The translations under genes and the position numbers were made by a program. Under the pieces are notes generated by a model. That model was not told the DNA's origin, ran no database searches, and worked only from the letters and a program-made list of their open reading frames with translations. Positions 55,756 through 64,000 of a DNA stretch of 64,000 nt are shown here, piece after piece (positions within the stretch are counted from its first letter, which is position 1; each line of letters begins with the position of its first letter). The stretch covers positions 59,909,530 through 59,973,529 of the forward strand of contig CM045763.1 in the NCBI GenBank assembly GCA_025200525.1, read 5' to 3'. The DNA comes from Camellia lanceoleosa (taxonomy: Eukaryota; Streptophyta; Magnoliopsida; Ericales; Theaceae).

Positions 55756-58399
55756 TGATTGGATTTGGTTCCAAAAATCCAGGTTGAATTGGGAACATTA
55801 TGGGGATAAGAATACCAAATTTTTTCATATCATTGCTAGTAAAAGGCAAAGTAGAAACTTGTTGGATTGAGTGCTGTTTAATTGAATTAGATATGATGAT
55901 CCTATGATAATCAAGCAAGTAGTTTTAAGGCATTTTTCCTCAGCTTTTGTAGAAGATTGGGTTTGTAGACCAAAATTAGTTGGCTGGTTTGTGACTCTAA
56001 GCTCAATCGAGGCTAGAGAGGTTTTGGAAGCTCATTTTACCATGGAAGAAATTTGGAGGGTGGTGAAGGAAAGTAATGGGAACAAAGCCTCGGGGCCAGA
56101 TGGTTTTAACATGGGTTATGCCCAAAACTGTTGGAAAGTGATGAAGGAAGATGTATTCCATTTCTTGCAAGAGCTCCACTCCAATGGCAGATTGGCTAAA
56201 TGTCTGAATAGTTCATTTATTGCCCTTATTCCCAAGGTGGTTAGTCCTTCAAGCCTTGTGGATTTCAGACCAATCAGTTTATTGAACCTCGCGTACAAAA
56301 TCCTCTCCAAAGTTTTATCTCGCAGACTAAGCTTGGTGTTGCCAAATATTATTAGTGAAGTTCAATCAGCATTCATAGGTGGTCGTCATATCTTTGATGG
56401 CATCATGATAGCCAATGAGGTAGTGGATTGATAAAAGAAACACAAAAAGAGGGGGCTGATTCTGAAATTAGATTTTGAAAAAGCATATGATTCAGTTAAC
56501 TGGAATTTTTTGTGGTCTATCCTAACAAATTTTGGTTTTGGGGACTTATGGGTTAGTTGGATGAAAAAGCGTGTGAACACAGCCAGAATTTCTATCCTTG
56601 TTAATGGTTCTCCGACTGATGAATTCTCTCATAGTAAAGGGTTAAGGCAAGGAGATCCTCTTTCTCCACTCCTCTTTAATGTTGTAGTGGAGGGTCTAAA
56701 TTTGTTGTTGGTTAGAACTAAAGATTTGGGGTTAATTAAAGGTGTTTTAGTGGGTCATTCCGAGAGTTAACTCACCCACCTACAATTTGCGGATAATACT
56801 CTACTATTTGGTGAAGCAGAAGAGACAGAGGTGGTGATTATTAAAAGAATTTTGAAATGCTTCAAGATTGTCTCAAGCCTAAAAATAAATTTTCATAAGA
56901 GTGTGCTATGTGAAGTAGGAATTGAGGAAGCTCTTGCTTAGGTTTTTGCATCCAAACTCAATTGTCAAAACCAAAAATTACCAATAAAGTATTTAGGACT
57001 ACCTCTGGGGGCTAACACTAAGTCACGTAAGTCTTGGCAACCTGTGGTGGACAAAGTGAAGTCAAAATTGGCCCTTTGGAAAATAAAGTTGCTCTCTTTT
57101 GCTGGTAGAGTAACCTTGATTAAGTTTACCCCATCCAATTTACCATGTTACTATTTATCTGTGTTCAAACTACCTGAGGGTGTGGCAAAAACTATTGATA
57201 GGCTACAAGCAGCTTTTTGTGGGGGACCTCTGAACAAAAAAGAAAAGTACACCTTGTTAAATGGAAGGCGATCACAACTAGCAAGAAGTAAGAAGGATTA
57301 GGCATTGTGAATCTGAAAGAAATGACTAGCAGTATTCTATTGAAATTGTGGTGGAGGAAAAGGCATTATAGAAGCAGGTTATTAGTAGTAGGTATGGAGC
57401 CATAGGAGGGGGTTGGTTACCTAATCTTGAGCCTTCTAGAAGGGTGTCTAATGTGTGGAATGGAATTCTATATGGGGTAGAGGTTCATTCAGATTTACAT
57501 ACTTTTTTCCTATCTAGTATAGAAATCATTTTGGGTGATGGTAAGTGAGTGTTCTTCTGGCTGGATAAATGGCTGAGGAATATTAAGCTTAAAGATGAAT
57601 TCCCAAGACTATTCAGTCTATCTACTGAGAAGGAGGAGTCCCTAGAATTTTTTGTGCAAAGAAATGAAGGTTTAGGGGGTTGGAATTTAACTTTCAAGAG
57701 GCCTCTAAAGTCTTGCGAGGAGGCTGAGGTGAATAGATTATATGTTCTGCTTGTCGAGGCACCATCCCTGAGACCAAACCTCCCAGATTCTCTTTGGTGG
57801 CAGAGGTCTTCATCTGGGCAGTTCACAGTTGCTGCAATGAGAGATTGGTTGGCTGCTCGTCATGGGCCGAAGTTGATGATCCCTACACTATTATGGGGTA
57901 ATGTGGCTCCTCCTAGAGTTCAATTTCTCAGTTGGTTGATTTAGAAGGGTAGAGTTAAAACCACTGATTTTCTGCAAAGGATTGGTGTACTTAGTAGCAT
58001 TTAAGTAATGTTTGCCCCTTTTGCAAAGCTGAACTTGAATCTTTGAACCATATTTTTCTAATGTGCAAGGGCATTTGGGAGTCTTAGAATGAATTATTAC
58101 TTTGGTAGGATATGAAATGGGTAACACTTGCTGCAGTAGTGGATTTGTTCCATTGGTAGATAGGCTTTAAATGTAAAAAGATTATAATGAAACTCTAGAA
58201 TTTAGTACCAATGGCTATGCTCTAGTCTATTTGGAAGATGAAGAATGATTGTACTTTCAATGGGTGTCAGCCTAATCTAAAGGAATTAAGTGGTCGTGTC
58301 AAGTGGAGAGTGGCTCTGTGGGTCAAATCCAACATTCTAGGTTTCTCTTACTCAAGGCATGATATTGTGCACAACCTAAGTCAGATAATATTCTACTGT
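55756..58399 (+). pseudogene. LINE ORF2 reverse transcriptase and zf-RVT part, broken
   Basis: This continues ORF2 after the solo LTR. The spacer has GDKNTKFFH. The reverse transcriptase (about 56040-56830) has KASGPDGFN, FIALIPK, DFRPISLLN, LKLDFEKAYDSVNW and GLRQGDPLSPLLF. The catalytic box reads FADN (about 56789-56800) where FADD is expected, which removes a metal-binding Asp. KYLGLPLG and the zf-RVT region (SLWWQRSSSGQF; a CPFCKAELESLNHIF-type Cys/His motif near 58010-58060) follow. In-frame stops at 55867, 56429, 56768 and 57299 and a frame change near 57300 confirm a pseudogene. Confidence 0.88.
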
Positions 58400-59292
58400 T
58401 AAGTGTATTGGTCTTTGTATCTGTGTGCTGTTTGTTCTGATTTTCTGCTTGGTCTGCTTGTGTGCTGGCTTTGATCATTTTGCTTATTCTGTTCTGCTCT
58501 AATTGTTTTGCTCTGTTTTGGGGCTGTTTGTTCTGCACTGCTGTTAAGTGTGTTGGTCTTTGTATCTGTGTGTTGCTTGTTCTGATTTTCTACTTGGTCT
58601 GCTTGTGTTTGGGTAACACCTACTTCAGTCTTGGCTGTGTATCTAATTGTATCAGTGCTGGTTTGCTGATTGTGCTGGTTGGGTAACTCCTGTTTTAGTC
58701 CTGGTTGTATATATTTATCTATCTAGCTTTACTGGGATGGGTAGCACCTGCTAGTTACCATCATTTGCTGTGAGCAAGATCTGCAGACTTTGGTGCCTCT
58801 ATGCTTTTGTAGTGGCTAGATCTGTTGTTGTGTTTCTTTGTTTTTTGTTGGTCTCTCACCAACAATTCTTAGTTTGGTGCTGTGCATCATCCCCCCTCTC
58901 TTCTTCTTCTTTTTTTTCCCCGTTTATTGATGTCTTATCTCCTTCTTGTAAGGTTTTCTTTTATCAATAAAGTTTTTTGCTGATCAATATATATATATAT
59001 ATATACAAGCTTGCTAGCAAGTTGTATATGCAAACTTTGCAAAGTAAAAGTAGAAAATATGCCCAAAACTAAAATCATCAATACAAAACATGTGGCATGT
59101 GTACACATCTCACCCAAAAATGAAAATAAAAAATATATATATTTAAAAAAATGGTATGACATAGATGATAGGTACAAGAAAAATTTTAGCTTTCCTTTAA
59201 AAAAGTTATGTTGTGTTTAGTTGAGAGATTTGGGAAAGAATTTAGAAAAGAAAAGAGAAAATGTATGTAAAATTTTGTAAAATATAGATATA

Positions 59293-59921
59293 CCAGCGTA
59301 TGCCCGTACCTGAAGGCACGGTGTAAATAATGTTAGTATTAAAATATAATTATAATCCCAACATTACTTAAATTTATTTTTTAATTTAATAAAATCACAA
59401 ATTTATTATAAGATTTCAGAGTTCTTACAAAACTCCTCACAAAAATTCACTTTTGCTTATATAATAGCTAAATAGATAGAAGTGCCTGGTATACATACAA
59501 TTTCCATAAGTATATATACAATATTGTTTTTGCTTATATAATTATATGGAAATTGTATGTATGCCCATAATGTCTTAGTGTATTACGGGACATACATACA
59601 TTGTATGAAAATATGTATAAAATATATTGAACAAAAAGGAAAAAATAAAAAAATAAACAAATAAAGAGAAAAATAAAAATGGGAGAAAATAAAAAGAAAA
59701 GAGAGGAATGTGGGATCATGAGATCATGGAAGGATGGGTGAGAAAAGGAAAAAGTAAGAGAGAGAAGCGGGAAAAATAAACAATCTACATGTAAGATATT
59801 TTTTGAAAAATATATCTCAGCTGTTGTTTTATAATTTGAATAAATTTGAATTGTCCAAATGTCCTAGCAGGGCAAATGTGTGTAGGACAAATTCAAAAAC
59901 CATCTTGTTTTATTATATAGA
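59293..59921 (-). mobile_element. Helitron-like element, non-autonomous
   Basis: On the minus strand it begins TCTATATAATAAAACAAG after an A. It ends ...GTGCC-TTCAG-GTACGGGCATACGCTGG before a T. TC at the 5' end, a hairpin (CCGTGCC/GGTACGG) about ten bases before a CTRR-type CTGG end, and insertion between A and T without duplication are Helitron hallmarks. 629 bp, no helicase. The 5' half is shared with 60117-60410. Confidence 0.65.
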
Positions 59922-60116
59922 TGTTGAAGTTTCATATAAGGTCTAAATTTATAAAGCCTATCAGGTATTCAATATATTTAAAAATAATAATTAATTGTTC
60001 AAATTTATTTAATTTGTGAACTATAAAATTCATTAATTTAATCTCAACTACACACAATAAAATCTGGTTCCTAATTCTGAGATCACAGACTCTTCCATAT
60101 AATATGAATAAAAATA

Positions 60117-60410
60117 AGGGAACAAAAAGGAGAAAATAAAAAAAATAAACAAATAGAGAGAAAAATAAAAATGGGAGAAAATAAAAAAAAAATAGAGAAT
60201 AATGTGGGATCATAGAATTATGGAAGGATGGGTGAGAAAAGGAAAAGGTAAGAGAGAGATGCGGGAAAATAGAAAATGTACATGTAGGATATTTTTTAGA
60301 AAATATATCTCAGTCGTTGTTGTATAATTTGAATAGATCTCAGCCGTCCAAATGTCCTAGTAGGACAAATGTGTGTAGGACAAATTCAAAAACCATCCTG
60401 CTTTATTATA
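60117..60410 (-). mobile_element. Second copy of the Helitron-like 5' region
   Basis: About 294 bp closely similar to 59629-59921 (GAACAAAAAGGA, ATGGAAGGATGGGTGAGAAAAGG, TGTGTGTAGGACAAATTC, ending CTTTATTATATA). It lacks the 3' hairpin end, or that end is not recognisable, so it is a truncated or nested relative. Confidence 0.7.
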
Positions 60411-61150
60411 TAAATTTTATTTACATTTCACATATTTTTTGCTTTTCTATTTTCAAATCTCTTCCCAAATTTTCTAACTAAACACAACATTAAGGTCACA
60501 TGAATAGAAACTGTCATGGCCCAAACTCGCCCCTATGGTTTAAGGACATAACCGGCCAGTAATCCTATAATTGCTTACGGCCTCAGACCAAAACAGACAT
60601 AATTTATCAGAGTAAAGGGGCCAAACGGAAGTAAAAATTTAAAACTTTGTCCATAGAGTCGTGCTTAGATGCACATCAAGCAAACCATACACAGATACGT
60701 TAATAACCCACGTCAAAAGTACTGTATCACAAAATTCATTACAGACAGGATTATCCAAAACGACTTAACCTATAACAGACTATGTACAGACATACACAAG
60801 GCCCTTGCCAACAAGACAAAACATAAGTGCATAATAAAAGGGCAAGGATGGTCTCATGCGTGAGACACAAAGCTGACTCTCCAAAACTCATATTATTCCT
60901 GGCATACTTCACTGGGGCTGGGTTTATGCTTCTCTTGACTCACCTACAAACACATGAATGAACGTGAGCGATAGCCTAGTAAATAATATCAAATACAGAA
61001 TATACATAACAATGTAGAACAACAAGTTCTAAACGGCCTTGGGCCCAATTCGTATTTCTAATTAGCAGATACATATAACTATACGGATTCCAAATCAAAT
61101 GACTCGTAGTTTCAACATTCTGGCCTTTTGCCCATTCAGATTTCCATTCG

Positions 61151-61480
61151 TGTCAAAACGGCCTTCGGCCCACTCATTTATGTCAAAACGGCCTTCGGCC
61201 CACTTATTTATGTCAAAACGGCCTTCGGCCTGATCATTTATGTCAAAATGGCCTTCGGCCCACTCATTTATGTCAAAACGGCCTTCGGCCCGATCATTTA
61301 TGTCAAAACGGCCTTCGGCCCACTCATTCATGTCAAAACGACCTTTGGTCCATTCACATGTGTCAAAACGACCTTTGGTCCATTCATATATGTCAAAACG
61401 ACCTTTGGTCCGTGCATTTCTATCAAAACGACCTCCGGTCCATTCAATTCTATCAAAACGACCTTTGGTCCATTTATTTA
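61151..61480. repeat. 30-bp tandem array, eleven units, family S copy 3
   Basis: Eleven head-to-tail 30-bp units of TGTCAAAACGGCCTTCGGCC followed by a CACTCATTTA-like tail, with no length variation. The first six carry GGCCTTCGGCC and the last five ACCTTTGGTCC-type cores, so two subfamilies lie in separate blocks. Each core is a short inverted repeat (GGCC...GGCC). Because 30 is a multiple of three, all frames stay open. Confidence 0.95.
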
Positions 61481-61818
61481 TTCATATCAGACTTTCGTCC
61501 ACAATCCCAAATAGCAACTCATAAAAGTTATAAGGGAATAAACAATTGGACATTCACAAACATTCGAATATCGATATTACTCACAGTGATCGGCTTGTGG
61601 ATTTGCCCTGGAGCTTGACCCTACACATTTCACGAACACAAAAAGGGTCACTAATAGCTCAATCCGTTCTTTAATTCACATATTCCTCTTTAGGCTTTAT
61701 TCTTATCTCATTAACTCATTTACAATGCTTAACACATGCCTAAGAGTGCTTGCAAGTGAAAGAGAACGGAAAACGAAACACAGAATGCGAAAGCAAAATT
61801 TCAAAAAACAGGGTCCCC

Positions 61819-62148
61819 GCTCGAGCGTCAAATTACCCGCTCGAGCGGACCCTTAAGGCCTGCAAAAGTACTGGGTAGGTGAAAATTGCGCTCGATCGTC
61901 CAATATGGCGCTCGAGCGGAAGGCCTCTCAACATAGCTCCCCGCTCGAGCGTGAACTTTCTCGCTCGAGCGGACGCTATGTCTGCAAAAAGTACTGGATG
62001 CATCATTTTTACGCTCGAGCGGAAGTTCATCCTCCATGATCCCTCGCTCGAGCGTGAACTTCCCCGCTCGAGCGGACACCATGCCTGCAAGAACAAAATA
62101 CTGGGAGCTCGAAATCCCCACTCGAGCGGATATTCCCCTGCTCGAGCA
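61819..62148. repeat. Paired palindromic 9-mer array, family S copy 3
   Basis: GCTCGAGCG (or one-base variants) starts at 61819/61839, 61890/61910, 61943/61963, 62046/62066 and 62120/62140: five pairs, all exactly 20 bp apart. A single copy lies at 62013. Pairs are separated by alternating gaps of about 50-54 and 33 bp, and the longer gaps share TGCAAAAAGTACTGG-like text. Confidence 0.9.
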
Positions 62149-63230
62149 GACATCAAAATTTTGGGTTTCCCAAATTGTGTTCTTGAGCTCCAAAACAATT
62201 CTCCAACTACAATTCTTGCATCCAATGGCTCAAATCTCAAATGTAATTGTCCTAACATGGTATAGACCCCTAATTACAACTCAATGAGGCTCAATTTACA
62301 AAATAATTCATATGTATGCCCCAAAACTCATTCTAATATGGTAAAATCATGCATTAAGCTCATCTCTTAATTATTCAAACATGCATGCGAATTTTTGACC
62401 TCATTTCCAACCCAAACAAAACAAATGGTGTTCATTCTCATGGAATACAACAAAAGCAAGCTTGAATGTAAGATTTAACACCTTTACTTCCATGTTCAAC
62501 TCAATACATGCTAGATTATGCAATTCTACAACAATTATATACATGATTGCCTTCATTGACCATCAATTGAACACAAACAACTCCATTTCCTTAACATCAA
62601 GCTAACTCATGTTCTTGATCATCAAACACACTTGAATCTACACATTTACAACAAAAATCCATGAGTTCACTTACCTAGAAGCTTTGATCTTTCAAGCTCT
62701 AGACAATTCTTGAGCTAAACCTCCAAAATTCCCAAGCTTCAAGCTAAAATGCACAATTCCTCCTTTCTCTCACTATGGCCGGCCTCTCTCTCACTCTCAA
62801 TTGTCTAACTCAGATTTTGAGTTTAAGAGAGCTAAAGGAGGGTGCAATGCTAATATACAACAAGCCTTAGTAACAAATATTTTAATATAAAATAATAGGG
62901 CACCTAATTTATCAATTTAATCAGTTTAAATTGACCAGACTAAATTTTCAATTAAATTTCACCGTAAGTTCTAAAAATTATGCCAATCACAATGGCATAA
63001 TCAATTCCGGGTTCTGTGGCCGATAAGGCTCTCAATTTAATTCCCGAAACGGATTATTCAAACAGATATTCCTACGGTGAACAGATAGAATCCCAAAATC
63101 ACATATATCCACATAATGGTACACAAAATCATATCAAAATATATAATCACATACGTATTAGGGACCAATTAACATAATACAGAACATGGATATCATAGAA
63201 AGACTATAGAAGCTTCCAACCCCTTATCAA

Positions 63231-64000
63231 GAAAACATGGAATTCATCCATGCATGTAAAAAAACAAATAAATAGGTAAATAAAATTAGTAAATTTTTTA
63301 TATGTCCCATAATTTGCTATTTTACTAGAATAATAGGTACTATAAACTTTTTTTTTTATTAACCTACTAACGCATCACTACTTGATTGAAATACTTTTGT
63401 GTTATTAAAATGCGGTATGCTTATAAACAACTAAGAGTTGATTATATGGTTTTTTTTAAAACTTCAGTTTTGTAGAACCGTGACCTATATGTTATGACTC
63501 TCAAATTCTCTTAAATTTAAATTTAAAGACATTTTTAAGTATGTAAATGCATATCATATATACTTGTGTAATTGTGTAAGTTTTTATAAACATAAGTAAG
63601 TTAACCCACAAAAATTTGAGAAATCACAACTTATGTATATTTGTGAGAACTTATGTGATTTTATGAGATAATTTATGTATATTTGTGAGAACTTATGCAA
63701 ATATATATGGCATGCACCTTGCACATCTAAATAGAAAATCTATTTTGGTATTGATTATAATTAATTGTGATTATTATTTGAGGATATTAGTGATAAATCC
63801 AATTTAAAGAGGGTAGAAAGCATTAAGTCTAGTGGTTATTTTCTTTTGGTGAAAGGTCTACCATTTGTGAAATAGTTTGGTGACAAATCATTTTATTTGT
63901 TTTGAATGACATTTTATTTTCAATTTTATTCCTTAATTTATCTGTTGACTTTTTTTTTACTATGTTCAAATTATTTTTTATCTATTCAATTTTTCCCCTT
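63231..64000. other. AT-rich intergenic DNA to the window end
   Basis: No coding signal. A partial duplication of TTATGTATATTTGTGAGAAC lies at about 63632-63652 and 63670-63692. Confidence 0.5.

Larger units (their letters stand above)
48860..58997 (+). mobile_element. L1-type LINE, decayed, interrupted by a solo LTR
   Basis: ORF1 (RRM plus DUF4283-like), an AP-endonuclease, a reverse transcriptase and a zf-RVT region occur in the order of plant L1 elements. A 19-bp sequence TATATATGCAAGCTTGCTA at 48841-48859 recurs with one mismatch at 58998-59016, a candidate target duplication. The 3' end ...TTATCAATAAAG...(AT)n replaces a poly(A). The 3'-transcribed tail (58390-58980) has an internal duplication (TTGGTCTTTGTATCTGTGTG at about 58408 and 58551). 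It lies about 200 bp beyond the transporter stop codon, in the same orientation. A 3.73-kb solo LTR splits it at 52021. Many stops make it inactive. Confidence 0.88.
60512..63230 (-). mobile_element. LTR, family S copy 3 (5' edge uncertain)
   Basis: On the minus strand it ends GGGCGAGTTTGGGCCATGACA at 60512, preceded by the family terminus ATTACTGGCCGGTTATG (about 60550-60570). The opposite end aligns with copy 1 (GTAGGAATATCTGTTTG at about 63080-63095) but the terminal TGTAAC is not recognisable, so 63230 is an estimate. No target duplication can be read. It holds an 11-unit tandem array and the best-preserved 9-mer pairs. No internal coding domain. Frames over the repeats are artefacts. Confidence 0.7.

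Noticed and set aside
58323..58686. ORFs over the 3' tail of the LINE
   Set aside because: They lie in the duplicated, T-rich 3' untranslated region of the LINE.
61151..61480. CRISPR-like array
   Set aside because: The units are contiguous with no unique spacers, and the host is a plant.
61095..61514. Long open frames on both strands over the 30-bp array, as repeat proteins
   Set aside because: The unit length is a multiple of three, so all frames stay open. Composition is unlike a protein and the region lies inside an LTR.
61828..62265. Overlapping ORFs of 121-141 codons on both strands
   Set aside because: They are caused by the GCTCGAGCG palindromes, which read similarly on both strands.

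Overview
This is nuclear DNA of a flowering plant. The evidence is a spliced SULTR-family sulfate transporter with GT-AG introns, AT-rich intergenic DNA, and plant-type Ty3/gypsy, Ty1/copia, LINE, Mutator, hAT, Tourist and Helitron elements. The transporter resembles eudicot SULTR3;5, so a eudicot (possibly a woody rosid) is likely; I cannot name a species. I see no rRNA, tRNA, CRISPR array or bacterial operon.

Layout. 1-4215: AT-rich DNA with at least three copies of a ~340-bp Mutator-like MITE and another inverted-repeat element. 4216-18941: a Ty3/gypsy element on the minus strand with two LTRs, a perfect 5-bp target duplication (GTATT), a decayed gag-pol, and a decayed ORF on the opposite strand between pol and the 3' LTR (Tat-like arrangement). 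It was later hit by a 3.74-kb solo-LTR-like insertion in the last codons of pol and by a hAT-type MITE in the antisense ORF. 21006-26710: a Ty1/copia element (TSD GTAAC) with near-identical LTRs and a coding region killed by stops and frameshifts. 26725-29275: solo LTR 'family S', copy 1. 29785-34605: two Mutator-type elements carrying non-element sequence (Pack-MULE-like) and two Mutator-type MITEs.

37587-48642: the only intact-looking host gene, a 12-exon, 637-residue SULTR3;5-type sulfate transporter on the plus strand. All exon junctions keep frame. Its introns hold MITEs, a CAT-rich array, a retroelement fragment between 118-bp direct repeats, and a LINE 3' fragment.

48860-58997: a decayed L1-type LINE directly downstream of the transporter, split by solo LTR family S copy 2 (TSD AGGAA). 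59293-60410: one Helitron-like element and a second, related copy. 60512 to about 63230: family S copy 3.

The most unusual signal is in the three family-S LTRs. Each contains near-palindromic 9-mers (GCTCGAGCG-like) in pairs with a constant 20-bp start-to-start distance. Beside them lies a tandem array whose repeat unit differs completely between copies (about 50, 34 and 30 bp). Coordinates were read by eye; identities and exact ends of degenerate elements are approximate.
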